64,000 bases of DNA from Pyxicephalus adspersus (Eukaryota > Chordata > Amphibia > Anura > Pyxicephalidae): assembly GCF_032062135.1 (NCBI RefSeq), contig NC_092866.1, positions 23,437,547 to 23,501,546 of the forward strand. The letters run 5' to 3'. This document shows positions 9,804 through 21,744 of the stretch, piece after piece; the first letter of the stretch is position 1; every line of letters starts with the position of its first letter. The notes under the pieces are model-generated. The model ran no database searches, had not been told where the DNA came from, and was given only the letters and a program-made list of their open reading frames with translations. Position numbers and translations under genes: made by a program.

Positions 9804-9915
9804 CTTTGCTATTTGGTCAAACTTTCCAAACAACTCATTCAACATAACTACAAGTTCTTTTGGTGAGCAGTCACTGGCAAGTCGAGTGAATCCCACAATA
9901 TCTGCATACAGGATG
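9804..9915 (-). CDS. ADCY7: ADCY7-like exon 6 (C1a, first metal-binding Asp)
   Basis: The exon is 112 bp, completes Ser 278 and ends in phase 0 at residue 315. It encodes [20 protein letters not shown] and then [13 protein letters not shown]. The Asp in YADIVGFT (residue 283 by my count) is the first of the two metal-binding aspartates of class III cyclases. The sequence is nearly identical to human ADCY7 across this exon (from memory). The acceptor is TTTTTTCTAG and the donor is GTGAAT. Confidence 0.96.
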
Positions 9916-10134
9916 CTAGAAAAAAACAAAACAGATAACATATTAACAAAATATTACATTCAGGACTAACAAGACTTACTTATGGTATTTTATACAATCT
10001 ATTTAATATACTAACAAAAAATTTTAAAAAATTAGAAATTAAAATTATTTCTTAATAGTTAAAATGTATGAGATTCAATTTTTATCATTAAAATTTGGTT
10101 ACCGGGTGTTCTTCATCTCTACTCTAGGTATTAT

Positions 10135-10260
10135 TTTTATTATTATTAATAAACAGGATTTATATAGCATCAACACAATATGCAGCGCTGTACATTAAAT
10201 AGGGGCTGCAATTGACAGACAGACAGTGACACAGGAGGAGAGGACCCTGCCCAGAAGAAC
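10135..10260 (-). repeat. LINE-type 3' tail
   Basis: Read on the minus strand it runs through GGGCAGGGTCCTCTCCTCCT, GTCACTGTCTGTCTG and CCCTATTTAATGTACAGCGC to CTATATAAATCCTGTTTATT and an ATT-rich end. This matches the 3' end of the LINE at 55235-55950, so it is a LINE tail next to the reverse-transcriptase fragment. Confidence 0.75.
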
Positions 10261-10503
10261 TTACAATCCTACAATCCACAAGAGGTGGGGAAGTCTCACA
10301 CAATTAGTTGTTTTCTGCACTCTCTCTAATTCCACAATGTCCTTTTTGTGAACTGGGGCCCAAAACTGGACTGCATATTCCAGATGTGGTCTGACCAATG
10401 CTTTGTACAGGGACAGGATTATGTCTCCATCTCTGCAATCTATTCCTCTTTTATTAGAAGAAAGTACTTTGCTAGCTTTATAAATTGCAGCTTGGCATTG
10501 CAT
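10261..10503 (-). pseudogene. Non-LTR retrotransposon reverse-transcriptase fragment
   Basis: The minus strand encodes DGDIILSLYKALVRPHLEYA, then VQFWAPVHKKDIVELERVQK. The LYKALVRPHLEYAVQFW motif is typical of the end of the reverse transcriptase in CR1/L2-type LINEs. After ERVQK the similarity stops abruptly. The same LINE family gave the fragment at 36990-37232 (shared GID.RDG.IIL.LYKALVRPHL). Confidence 0.82.
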
Positions 10504-10638
10504 GCTGTTATAAAATGTACACTATAGAAATATGTATAATGCATATTATCAATATACTAGACTATTACTGTCAGGATCAGTTGATCATTAAGTTACAATC
10601 CTATATTCCATACAACCTATATAGTCAATCATACATAC

Positions 10639-10784
10639 CTGACATTTTGGTGCCTCTTCACATATAGACTATGAAAGTTTTTGTCCGATTGGCGAATGTC
10701 ATTGGTTTCCTTTAATCGGTCCTGAATGGCCAACTTCATTTCCATAGAGATGTAGACTGGAAGTACAGACAACAGCAGGCTCTC
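10639..10784 (-). CDS. ADCY7: ADCY7-like exon 5 (entry to C1a catalytic domain)
   Basis: The exon is 146 bp, enters in phase 0 and leaves in phase 2, covering residues 230 to the split Ser 278. It encodes ESLLLSVLPVYISMEMKLAI and then NFHSLYVKRHQNV. These match the family's LLLSVLP helix and the LY(V/I)KRHQNVS strand that opens the C1a fold. The acceptor is ATCCTAG and the donor is GTATGT. This exon is too short and fragmented to stand out as a long ORF, so it was found by translating the minus strand between neighbouring exons. Its phase fits exactly with the next exon (AG + C gives Ser). Confidence 0.93.
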
Positions 10785-12203
10785 CTAGGATAGGTGTCAG
10801 GTATGGAATTACAATGGATAATGCTTATTTCACAGTGTGCCTTACTGAGAAATAGTTGTAGGAGTGAAAAGTAAGGAAGAGGAGATGAGAAACAAAAAAA
10901 CGAAAAAAAGATTGAAAAAAAGAATTAAGAAACAAGAGTAGATAGTAGATAAAGAAAAAAATGTACAGAATATACACAAAAAAAGGGTGTTTTAGGATAC
11001 CAAACTTTTCTACAAGCGTAGTTTGAAACTGTAATCTTAATTTATTTTTGATCTAGACACCTCTTTACCCTATGTTTTATTCTAGTGAAGACATGATAAA
11101 AGTACTGGAGAAATAGCACATGGCAGCTTTGTAAATAATATAAAAAAAAATTATATAGCTATGGACAAGTACCTCTAGAGTGCTTTGTGCACAAACTCAT
11201 TTCATGAACCCCCCAGGTAGGTCACAGGACTCTATAACCTTGTCAGACAATGTACTTTAAGCTTTCCCTGTTAATGACAGTTCAGGTCCTATACAGAAAT
11301 GACTGTCCCAACCTAATTCTACCCAGCACATACATTGAGCACATGACCCCTCAGCTCATCTTTCTCTTCTTCTGCCCTTCAGGGAACCCACAAAGGACTG
11401 ATGGGTGAGAAGGCGGGCGAGTTGGCGATACATACTTATTGCTTTTATGACACAAATATGCTGTAGAACTTGTGAGTTCATTTCCTATATTATTGTCCTT
11501 TCTTTCCACCCCTTGTAGTTACATGACAGGTTTTGTAGAGAGGTGAAGGGATGGGCAGGGGAGCTGTACCCAAAAAAAGTTAACATCCAAAAAAGAAGGG
11601 GGTAACGATGTACAATGGGGTGGGGTCAGTGCTACTGATTTTTATTTGTTCAATTTACAAAAAAACATTGTTTGGAAAGGAAAAAACTTTACTTGTTTTT
11701 TTGTACCTTTACCTAATATGAATAAATGAGTAAACAGGTTATTCAATATAGTGAATTTCCAAATAAAAATAAGGAAAATATAACAGTGACTGTATATCAG
11801 ATATGCAATTCTTCATATTTCCATTACAGTTATAGTCTTCATATTTCCTGCTGGGTGGGCTGAACTTTATTACGGTAAACTAACTGAACAGCGTGCTGTG
11901 ACTGGGTTTAAATTTAAAGGATAAATTAAACATTTTGTTCTTAAGGAGCTTTATTTCTAAATTCATGGGGACAAAGGACAGGATGTGGAACGGTACAGCA
12001 TCAAACTTTAAGAGGACAAATGTCAATTAGAGCATAAAAGAGGCTAAGAACATTTTGGCAAGTACAGAAACTGTTGCACACATGTTCTTACAAGCTGAAG
12101 TCCATGTGAACAAAGCCTTAAAGTGTTGCACAGTTTGGCATATAAATATATCTTCTACAAACAAAAGCAAAAATAGGTAAAGAAAGGAAATAAAATATGT
12201 CAC

Positions 12204-12353
12204 CTGTTGCCTCTTTTGCATTTCAAGTTTCATCTTTACTCTAATACATTTCACAGTATAGCTGTACAGGTCTCTGGAGGCATCTTGCATGTGGTACTTG
12301 TGGAAAGCTCCCATCAGATTTCCACATATAAAAATAATGGCATTTGCAATAAG
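12204..12353 (-). CDS. ADCY7: ADCY7-like exon 4 (TM6 and start of cytoplasmic C1)
   Basis: The exon is 150 bp, phase 0 at both ends, and encodes residues 180-229. TM6 is LIANAIIFICGNLMGAF. The juxtamembrane helix region then follows: HKYHMQDASRDLYSYTVKCI and KRQQ, which is strongly conserved in ADCY2/4/7 (human ADCY7: HKHQMQDASRDLFTYTVKCI, from memory). This is the link between the first membrane bundle and the first catalytic domain. The acceptor is TTTTCCAG and the donor is GTGACA. Confidence 0.95.
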
Positions 12354-12452
12354 CTGGAAAACAAAGAGATACCATACACAAGGTAAGCTAACGCTCTACA
12401 ACCATATACCATCACTAAGGTACTTGTGAACATGAGATGATCATCACAGTAA

Positions 12453-12745
12453 AGCTACGTACACACGTCAGATTTTTATCGCCCGATAATCGGCATTGGC
12501 CAATTATCGGGCGAAAATCTGCCGTGTGTACAGTCGGTGTCTGTCGGATCCACTGCCGGATCCACGGACGATGGACGACAGCCGATCCTAATGAAAGGGA
12601 AGGGGAGACCGCGCAGCAGGGTGCCGCTCCGTCGCTCTCCCCCTCCCCTCTCCATAGAGCAGAACAGTGCTATATGTACAGCACCGTTGGAAAGGATCGT
12701 GAAAGATCCTTTCCAACGACAAAAATTGCAAGTGTGTACGCAGCT
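12453..12745. mobile_element. Harbinger-like MITE, copy 3
   Basis: It lies in the intron just upstream of exon 4. The ends AGCTACGTACACACG and GTGTGTACGCAGCT are flanked by TAA on both sides (12450-12452 and 12746-12748). The interior matches copy 2 closely, including the inverted GATAATCGG pair and the GGAAAGGATC pair. Overlapping apparent ORFs are repeat by-products. Confidence 0.85.
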
Positions 12746-12794
12746 TAACCATCCTTATTTTTTACTTACCAGCAGATTACAGCAAACGCCCTTT

Positions 12795-12832
12795 GGCTAG
12801 GTACACACGTGCAATATTTGTCGTTGGATAAT
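12795..12832. mobile_element. Harbinger-like MITE end fragment
   Basis: GGCTAGGTACACACGTGCAA followed by TATTTGTCGTTGGA matches the terminal sequence of the Harbinger-like family. It sits only 50 bp from the complete copy at 12453-12745. I could not find a matching right end. Confidence 0.6.
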
Positions 12833-13849
12833 ACAATTTTCCCAGCCAATATGATTACAACCAAGAGATCTTGGTATAATAAATCCACTGTTCTCTTCAT
12901 AGATAAAATCATGGGTGCGCCTATAGCTAGAACTTAGTACTTTGATGGGGACCAGCAATGCAGAGCTAGAATTTGAGCTAAACAAAACTTTTTTAGGCAA
13001 TAGTCACAAATATTTCCTTTTTTCATATTTTCTATTTGTTTATACATTGGATCCCCTATAATTGAACTTGGTGTTTGCTAGTTTAACTTAAATTACCTTC
13101 TAAGGAAAGAGCAAGGCATAATTTAAACATGCAACTACCAGCTTGCTCTGTAATATAATCAACTCCATGATTTGCCCCAACTTGTTTTAGAAATCTGAAT
13201 TTTAAATGAATTATAAATAATGTCCTATCCTTTCTATAAGGAATATTATTCACTTCAAAAGCAGCAATATAAAAGTTAGCACTTAATTACTAACATTCTA
13301 TGGGTCTTAAATTAATTTCATTCATGTTACATTTCACATGTGAAGAGTGCAGAGTCAGCAAAAATAAAATCTTAGTGATTTACAATAGGATATATAAAAA
13401 CATTATGGTGATATGAGGACGCTGTTCGCTGTTTTTTTTATTCCTACTTTTAAATTAAAATTATAACACAACATAAATTTAGACACTTTCAAAAACTAAA
13501 ATGTGGGTATCTAGTTACTATCTGTGTGGACATTTTTAAACTATCCCAAAATTTAGCTTAAATGCTATACAGACAGATTTTTTTTTAAAGGTAATTATAT
13601 ATTTTATCAGGGAAAGGCTCTTTTACAATTCAAGTCAATTGGTATGCATATAATGGCAGATATCTAATCTCAGCAGCTGTTTAGAAGAAACGCTATATGG
13701 CAGTAGTAAAATACAGATCTATTCTAGGTGATATTCTACAAAATGTTTCTCATATAATACCAAAAAATATGAAAAAGACAACATATAAAAATATAAACGT
13801 CCCAACAATGCTAAAATACAATACAATATGTGCTCACTATATACCTTAC

Positions 13850-14098
13850 GGTTACTATTTGGTGTCTCAGAGGTCATTCCCTGTGTCTAATGGTAGCCAT
13901 TCTTGTTGTTCTGTGGACACTTATCTGTCAGCAAAAGTGAAATTAGTCTTCCCAATGGCCATTAATGTAAGGGTAACATTCTTCCCGCTGACCACCATAC
14001 TAATGTACTATGAGCTGTGGATAGGGTTGGTATAGTAAGGTTCCCTGAAGACCTGAAAGTTATTTTAAGGGGTTCCCCCATGGTATAAAGGTCAACGG
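13850..14098. repeat. Diverged CAGTGTTTCTCAACC-family fragment
   Basis: GGTTCCCTGAAGACCTGAAA and GTTATTTTAAGGGGTTCCCC match the right half of the hAT family seen at 19878 and 37738. The left end is not clear. Confidence 0.6.
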
Positions 14099-14621
14099 TG
14101 ATCTAAACTGATGACTTGCTCAACTGTTTTGGATTGTATATTTGTCTATATGCTTTGCATTTAATGACATCCATCATACAGCTTTTCAGATCATCCCTTC
14201 TACAGTATTTCTGACCTTTTTGGTAGACTACTTCATTTAAACTAAGACAGTATTCCCTTTTTTGTTCCCCATACGTGTTTTTAGTGGTCCTGATGCTTCT
14301 GCACTAGCACACCTTTATCTAATATTAAAAATTACTTCATTAGGCTTAACTTTAAAATAAAGCGAATGGCAAAACTGATCGCATTTAAACACTTCTTTTC
14401 TGAAAACACAATGCATTTTTAATTGTGCCAGGACTTCTCAAATGGCAGATATTTGGGAATTTAAGGCCTTCATCATCAATGGCATCTATGGAAGTATAGC
14501 TTTAGTTTCACCAGGATTTCTAGAACATATCAAATGACAATGAGTTTCATGTCAGTAAAGCACTTTCTATCGGCATAAATCTTCACGGGTGACTAACGGG
14601 TCTTTTGTGCTTTCCTTTCAG

Positions 14622-14726
14622 ATTGCTGGCTGTAGATGTAACACAACTCTATCACCATGCTATGGCACCATGTTCTTGCCTTTCTCGAAAGCCCATTTGT
14701 AATACAGACTTGGCAGGAAATCAGAG
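14622..14726 (+). other. Exon-like segment on the plus strand (unassigned)
   Basis: A strong acceptor (GTGCTTTCCTTTCAG) and donor (AG then GTATGT) bound 105 bp that is open in one frame: LLAVDVTQLYHHAMAPCSCL, then SRKPICNTDLAGNQ. The length is a multiple of three with the same phase at both ends, as for a cassette exon. I do not recognise the product, no neighbouring plus-strand exon is visible, and it sits in an intron of the cyclase on the other strand. Chance is a real alternative. Confidence 0.25.
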
Positions 14727-15170
14727 GTATGTGGATTCTGGCCAAGCATTGAATGAAGAGAAACTGGAAATATGGTCTGGTAGGCTTTTATATAGCACAG
14801 ACTGTTGACAATTTACGATATTGATTTTTAACTCAAGTAAACTCCAGTGCAATATTATTACAGCTAAAGGTAATATTACCTGATGCTGCTAAAATATAAA
14901 ATGGAAAAAATTTATGAAATATAAAAAATATCAGCGCAAATTTTTGGGCTCTATCACATTTGTGCACTATTTAAAGAACAAAATATAATCTATGTTTTTA
15001 ATTGTTAAGGTGCTCTGCTTTAAGACTGCACATCTATTGCAGGTGCACAGGTGTTCATCCAGTCCCTGCAACCGCATTCACAAGTTGAACTTTAGTTCTG
15101 CTTAAAGATCTACATTTAAATGTTTACATGCTTAAATTACCATTCACTGTATTACAAGTGTTCTTCAGAA

Positions 15171-15498
15171 CAGTGGTCGCCTACCTGTCGGACCCCACGG
15201 ACCGCTAAATTCAGAATTTTTCAATCCAGCGGCATGTAATAGCAAGCGAGGGCACAAGCGCCAGGACCGGAATCCGGAACGTGCATGCGCGGGGAGCCGT
15301 GTGTCACTCAAAGGGGAAGAAACTTCCCCCAGAGTTAGGTGATGATGCCACAACCTGCCGACTCTCCCATCGCAGGCTCAGTTGTTTCCATACAGGGGAC
15401 ATGATCAGGGGAGTTAGGAAAAGACCCCACTAGGGGCGTACTGGCCAGAGCCGCTGACCACCAAAATGTACTCGTGGACCTCCGGTTGGCTACCACTG
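15171..15498. mobile_element. hAT-type non-autonomous element (CAGTGGTCGCC family), copy 1
   Basis: The ends CAGTGGTCGCCTACC and GGTTGGCTACCACTG are inverted repeats. Flanks CTTCAGAA and CTTTAGAA form an 8-bp target duplication with one mismatch. The interior has GGGGAGCCGTGTGTCACTCA and AAGGGGAAGAAACTTCCCCC. An 8-bp duplication and CAG.GGT..CC ends are typical of hAT elements. It lies in the intron between exons 3 and 4. Confidence 0.85.
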
Positions 15499-16751
15499 CT
15501 TTAGAATAATAAAATATTAGCCATCTTAAATGCACAATTACAGCAAGAACCTCTCCAATTTTACTGTTTAATATAATTCTAATCTACAATACATGCAGTT
15601 GAGATTTTGCAGCAGATTAGCTTTTACAATATCGGAATTGAAATGCTCCTTTATTATTATGTTTAATAATCATCTGTCAAATCAAAACTTATGTACGGTA
15701 TGTTTAATGTGCTGAATTCCTCAAATGAACCAAAACTGCAAACTCCCTTTCTATCTTCTCTAAACTATCTTTATTGCCTAAGGTGGGTCCAACAATACAA
15801 TAGGTGTAGCTGTAATATATACAACCCTGACCTCACTGCCCCACCAGAAGTTTGTCTGCAGAGGATATGAGATCATGGAGTAATGCCGAGCAGACACATT
15901 TTGGTGCCTGACTCACTGCCCGAGCTGATCAGCTTAACACCACAGCTGCCAGATTAAATTATACTCTATGGTGAAATAATAAACAACCGCCTTTTCTTAG
16001 TATTCAATGAGGTTAATATTAAGGAATTTCTTTGCCAGTATAGAAGCATACTTTACGCTATATCCTAATATGTTTAACAATAAAAACGAGTTAGTCTGAT
16101 GTTATTACAAGATGGAAATCTTCACCTACAGAATAACACCTATGTACTTTTTAAAAATGTTCATTGCAAAAAGGATATTACAAACACATTGCAAGCACTC
16201 TATAGTCTTAAATTTTGAATATATATACAGCGCATGTCCAGGTGATGTGCTTACTATATATAATCTAATCATTAGAATGTTTATGTTTTAGAAACCTTGT
16301 TCTTATAATATTCTGTAAATAGATATGTAAAGGGAACAGCTTCACTTGCTTACTATAGAAGGAAGAAGCTTTATAAGGGGCATTTTAGTCCCAGGGTAAG
16401 CCACAGGATTCCGAGGCGGGCTGAACCATGATCCCAACCTCTCCCATTCAAGTGCATGGGAAAAGTCTTGAACTTTTGATGAATAAATCAATGCCTGTTT
16501 ACCAAATGCGACAAGTTGCTTTTGACTACGTGGCTGTTTGAAGATTTACAACACAGCTGCATGCAAATCTAATTTCCTGTGGTGTAGTTTGCCCTTCTCA
16601 GGTACACAGCACCAGTTTGTTGTGCCCCCCGGAGCTGTCAACCAAGGATTTCATACCACATGTGTAAAAGGGTCCCTGAGAAGTGGTTGTATTTCATTAG
16701 TTCTTTCTTACAATTCAGCTCTACAAGTTTGCTCAAAATATTGTATAAGGA

Positions 16752-16820
16752 TATTATTATTATTAAACAGTATTTATATATCGCCAACATATTACGCAGC
16801 GCTGTACATTAAATAGGGAT
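16752..16820 (-). repeat. Short LINE-type 3' tail
   Basis: On the plus strand it reads ATTATTATTATTAAACAGTA, then CGCCAACATATTACGCAGCGCTGTACATTAAATAGGG: a 5'-truncated tail of the same family in minus orientation. Confidence 0.7.
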
Positions 16821-16959
16821 ATAATATTTGCTATAGCAAAAGGCAATACATTATGTAACCAAACTTTACAGCAGATCAAGAATAAAATAACCTGCCACGA
16901 AAACACAGAGCCTTGGAATTTGCCATCTGTGTCTTAGAGGTCATGTTCAATGCAATTAC

Positions 16960-17121
16960 CTCAAAAGCAATGGTGTCACGAGTGTTTGAGGACAACATCA
17001 CTGTGACACTAATAACGACAATGTGGGACATTCCAGAGATTATGCTGATAATCAGACAGGCTCGCATCCCCAGGGGCAGCATGGTATACACCGAGAATGT
17101 TATAAACAGGAAGAATGGCAC
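16960..17121 (-). CDS. ADCY7: ADCY7-like exon 3 (TM4-TM5)
   Basis: The exon is 162 bp, phase 0 at both ends, and encodes residues 126-179. It begins VPFFLFITFSVYTMLPLGMR, very close to the human ADCY7 run VPFFLFIVFVVYTLLPF. Two hydrophobic spans are visible, one at the start and one around ACLIISIISGMSHIVVISVT. The exon closes with a polar stretch, SSNTRDTIAFE, which would be extracellular before TM6. The acceptor is TTTTTCTAG and the donor is GTAATT. Confidence 0.93.
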
Positions 17122-17385
17122 CTAGAAAAAGCAAAGACATATATTAAACATACATGTTATCAAAAGCACAAGATGTTCTACACAATACTCATTTATATAC
17201 AGTTTACAATTACTATAAGCAGGTACAATAGCGACACTTGACCATTTATATTGTGTTACTGGATAACATATCTAACAATGACATTTTCTTTCTTTTTTTT
17301 TTAAATGTTACCATTTGGAAGAATACTTGGAGGTATTATTTTTTTTTTTTATTTTAGATTTCCTTGGGTTAACACAAAAGTCTTA

Positions 17386-17697
17386 GGCTATGTAAACAAG
17401 TGTAATAACGATCCTTTCCAAAGACTAACGACTGCACGATGCATGAACGAGCGCTGTACATACAGCGCTGTTCTGCTCTTTGGAGAGGGGAGGGGGAGAA
17501 CAAAAGAGCGGCACCCTGCTGCGCTCTCTCTCCTTTCACTTCCCTTAAGATCGTTCATCGTCCATCGTCTGTGGATCCACCAGGACGGTTGTTTGGACGA
17601 TGGACAACAAGTGCTGCACACACGTAAGATTATAGTCCGATATCAGCCCTGAGCCGAATATTGTATGAGAACAATTGCAAATTGTGTATAACAAATT
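17386..17697. mobile_element. Harbinger-like MITE, copy 4 (diverged)
   Basis: It begins GGCTATGTAAACAAGTGTAA after TTA and carries the family's GATCCTTTCC, GATGCATGAACGAGCGCTGT, GGAGAGGGGAGGGG and GGATCCACCAGGACGG blocks. The right terminus is worn and its position is approximate. It lies about 265 bp upstream of exon 3. Three apparent ORFs inside it are repeat by-products. Confidence 0.72.
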
Positions 17698-18039
17698 TAT
17701 TATAGTGCAAGTGTTCCCTTTGTTAAGAGGCAATTAACATTCTTTTGGTGAAGACACAATTGTCCATCATTTAGTAAAATATTAACCAAACTTTCAATAA
17801 AAAAATTGACAAAGAAAATATTCAGGTCATAAATCTGAGCAACAAGTATATAAATTTAGCCTAAAAGCATTCCAAAGTAATATATATAGGCATAACTATG
17901 TTATACCATACAAGTGTTTCAACGTTGATTCATTTATTGGCAAATATATTTCACATAAAACCACCTAAACTCTAAAACACTGAAAATGGTTGGAATTAAA
18001 AACTTGATAGGCAAGGGAGTTAGAGCCCTGTACAGACAT

Positions 18040-18315
18040 CATATAGACATTAGAAGTTTGTAGCAGGAAAATTAATGAACAGCATTGTACAAACAGCACC
18101 ATTTTGTTCAATGGAGAGGGGAGGGGGGAGAACATGCAACAGTGCGAGATTGGGTGACGTAGGAAAAAGAATGAAGAAGAAGAGAGGAGAAGATGGCGGC
18201 GCCTGGGAACGGATGGAAGAAACCTCCCAACGGATGGACTGATCTGCAAGATTCAAGGTAAGAGTGATTTTTTTTTTGTTTTGAGTTAGTTTTGGGTTTA
18301 CCTCCGCTTTAATAA
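18040..18315. repeat. Composite of a Harbinger-like fragment and another repeat end
   Basis: Positions 18040-18135 contain the family block GTACAAACAGCACC and GGAGAGGGGAGGGGGGAG. They are followed by a purine-rich stretch and TTTTGGGTTTACCTCCGCTTTAAT. The last block resembles the ends at about 25545-25565 and 61540-61560 (TTAGT.(C/G)(C/T)GCTTTAA), so a second short repeat family is probably joined here. Confidence 0.5.
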
Positions 18316-19877
18316 ATAGGGAGTAGATGTTCCTAAAAATCACCTGCAAAAGGGTACCATGGTTGGGAAATACTGCTTTAGGTAATTTCTATATCCCTAA
18401 TTTCCTTATTACTTATTTCCCATTAAACAGTTCAACAAAATGTATTCTGCTTATAGAATCACTTTAAAAAGTTATGTTCCCACATGTGAACCTTTGGGTA
18501 TATCCCATAGCTATAGACTAGTCAAGAGTGTGAAATATTTATCAAAATTGTCTGCATGTGGTCTTCATTTTAGCTTTCAAAGTATTTACAATTTGTAGTT
18601 TTTAGACAAACAGAGCATAATTTACACATTACCCATCTGCAAGGATCTGTCAAACTGAAAGGAAAGCCCAACTATATTACATCCAAGGCCATTCAAATTT
18701 CTGCTTATATCCTCGTAAAAAGAAAGTAAATTGTTTGACATCATCTGTCCTACTGAATCCATGTGTGATATACATTACCTTGTAATAATATTTCTGGAAT
18801 TTTTTGTTATCCCTTTACAACCCCAAATGTTTTTCTGACAACAGAAGTCCAAAATAATTGTGTATATTCAGCTGTAAAATGTTGAATCAGAAAAAATAAA
18901 TGGAGACGAAAGCATTCAAAAACAAATTTCCTTTAATTACTGAGCTTCTGTTGCTTTGACAAGACCAACAAAAGTCAGTATTGGTTAGTTTCCAACCCTC
19001 TTAGTTATTATTGTATGCTTTTTGACACAGAAAAATAAGCGACAGTCAAAGAGGGTGAAATATTGTCCCTGATGTGTAACTTATCACTAACCCTTAACTG
19101 AATTTAACGCAATTATCTGTTGGTTGGAATCAAGATCTCATTGTTGTAGATCATGGTGCAAAAAGTATTGGCAATGAACCTGGCGCAAAACAGCACTGTA
19201 GTTTTGGAAATGGACATAATAATTACACAGCTTTAGGGGTTGTTAGTGTTAGAATTTTAGATAAAGTTACTGTTAGGGTAAAGGGTAACGCTTAAAAGCT
19301 AAAGTGTATGTGAGTGAAAAAAATATAATTAGCACATACAGTACATGAACATGTTTCCATTTTTAATCCCTAAGCCCTAGTAAGTAAAAAAAATCTGCCA
19401 GAAATAACTGTTGTGGGCTGACAACACACAGGATTTTGGTGTACTGAGTAGTATTAGCCCTTCCCAGATGTCTTTTGCTTCTTGAGATAAACAAAGGAAG
19501 TGTGCACAGGACAGCAGTTGATTTCTTTGCAAAAACTTTGCACTTTGAACAAAGATATAACAATATACTTCCTATGGTATATTTAACAGATTGAATGTCA
19601 GTCAACAGTAAATCTTCTTGTTAGGGTTTACAAAAACTTTAGGGAACAGTTAGAGTTTTTGGTTAAGGTAAGCTGCTAATTTTCGTGATTTGATTTTGGA
19701 TAAACATGTAAAGACGATGTAATTGTTATCAATTTCACAGAAAGCTGGGAGCAATGCAAATATCCAAAACATGTGGAGATCAACAAAATCTTATGAAACT
19801 GTCAGTGTCTTTTAATTATCAGAGAGCTTAGACAGACAGGAGTGCTGCAGTGGAAACTCCATGTCAAGGGGTTAATG

Positions 19878-20240
19878 CAGTGTTTCTCAACCAGGGTTTC
19901 TCCAGAGGTTACTAGGGGTTCCTTGAGCAATGAACAATTTATGACTCTAAGATCGATTTGATATACAACAATGTAAGGGCGACATTCCTCCCAATGGCCA
20001 GCAATCTATCCCTATTTATTATACAGTGCCGCGTAATATGTTGCCGCTATATAAATCCTGTTTATCATTATTATTATTATTAATAATAATAATACTAATA
20101 ATAATATTATGAGGCATTCTTCCTACTGACCACTACACTAATGTACAGTTGTGGATATAGTAACTATAGTAGGGGTACCCTGAATACCTTAAAGTTACTT
20201 TAAGGGGTTCCCACATGTTAAAAAGATCAGGAAACACTGG
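19878..20240. mobile_element. hAT-type element (CAGTGTTTCTCAACC family), with nested LINE tail
   Basis: The ends CAGTGTTTCTCAACCAGGG and TCAGGAAACACTG are flanked by GGTTAATG and GGTTAATT (8 bp, one mismatch). Positions about 20010-20109 carry a foreign insert: a LINE-type 3' end (GTAATATGTTGCCGCTATAT then AAATCCTGTTTAT) followed by ATT and AAT runs. The element is in the intron between exons 2 and 3. Confidence 0.83.
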
Positions 20241-21744
20241 GTTAATTTATAGGATTAGATTAGGTTCAATTGTTTGGGTAATGAGAGAAATAGGCTTAGG
20301 GTCATCCTTAAGTTTTGGTTAAGGTTACGAAAAAGAACATGTGAAGGTATATTTTTTGAACCATAAGCCCCATATGCAGAGCTAGCAGCACTGGGTTCTT
20401 GGCACCAAAACTCCAAAAAACTTAAAACTAAACCATGGTATTATCCTGGTTTCTGCTTTGTGAAGGGTCCACACAAATCTCATAACTGATTGAATGAAAA
20501 TGCAAATAATTTCAGAAAATTTTGTGATACCTATGAATAAATTACTCCACAGCACCTGCAGCTACCAAGGTCATTGGTGTTTTATTTTAATTTTTTTGGT
20601 CCATTCCCAGGCCATATTTCCATGGTCTGGGCACAGGTATTTAGTCAGTTATGTAGCCAGGTGTGTACAGTATATGTTTACATATATTTTGCCATTATAT
20701 GTACATGGGACCAATCCTTATTACCTCCATAAATCAGCTACATACCTCTCTAAAAATGAAAAGAAAGACTCTGTTGCATTTCAGTACTGTGAATCACACA
20801 AGCTTCATACATTTTTTGTTTTGATTGTTTGATTAAGATGTGTACAGAGAAATTACATACAAAAGGCTAGCAGTAAACTAATCCAGTTTGCAGGCCAATG
20901 GTTAATTTATTGTCATACATGAAAACTAAGGAACTTATGGCTCTGAATATTGGTGTCAATATTTTGTCCATATGTTGTGTTAATTCTGTACAAAAAACTA
21001 CAAATACTTTGACAATTCATACACTGCACTGGCAATGTATGTGACATAACCATTACATCTGGGTTCTGCTTTAGCACAGACAATTAACTGCACTGGGCAG
21101 CTGCATTTTAGGCTTTCATTTTAGACTAACATATTGCAGACTTGAAAAGAGACTGGACAGGTTCCCAGTAGACAACACTATAACAGTACAATAATACCCA
21201 TATGCTTCCCAAAATAATTATCCAGCATTCCGCAGGGACAACAAGCATTACCAGCTATTTGTTATTCTGGTAACTATTAAATAATTTTACAGTCTGTAGG
21301 AAGCAATGATTTTGGCAAGCAATACTGTCCAGCAAGGATTATGTCCGAGACTAAACAATTGCCTCGGATGCCTGCCTAACATTTCAGTTTTAAAATACCC
21401 AATTGTTAAACTGTCCACTGATTAAATGAGATCTGTTCCAGATTTACCTTTACATAGGTAAATAACACTGGGGAACAATTTTGAACAAATTTTTTGTTGA
21501 CTTCAATTTTTAAGCTTACTCACACTAAAATAGGTATGCGGATTCTGAAAGTGCAGTTAGTTTTCTTCTATCACATCAGGTTTTCTCTCTACAGCTTATA
21601 ATAATGCGATTACTATAGCGTGGATTTGTACAGGCTATTCATTTACACGCAAGACAGTGTGGTCAGAGGTTGTGTGCTGCTCTACATAGTGAATAAGCAA
21701 AATTTATTTTTCTACTTACACACGTATTTCCTTTCTTTCAGATC

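Larger units (their letters stand above)
12354..16959 (-). other. Third coding intron of the cyclase gene (4.6 kb)
   Basis: It carries Harbinger-like copy 3 plus an end fragment, a diverged hAT fragment (13850-14098), the exon-like plus-strand segment (14622-14726), an hAT element (15171-15498) and a LINE tail (16752-16820). Nothing is seen in 13001-13849 or 15499-16751. Confidence 0.8.

Noticed and set aside
15165..15535. Minus-strand open frames of 62-66 residues with Pro/Arg/Trp-rich content
   Set aside because: They fall within an hAT-type element; similar frames appear in the copies at 31364 and 50610.
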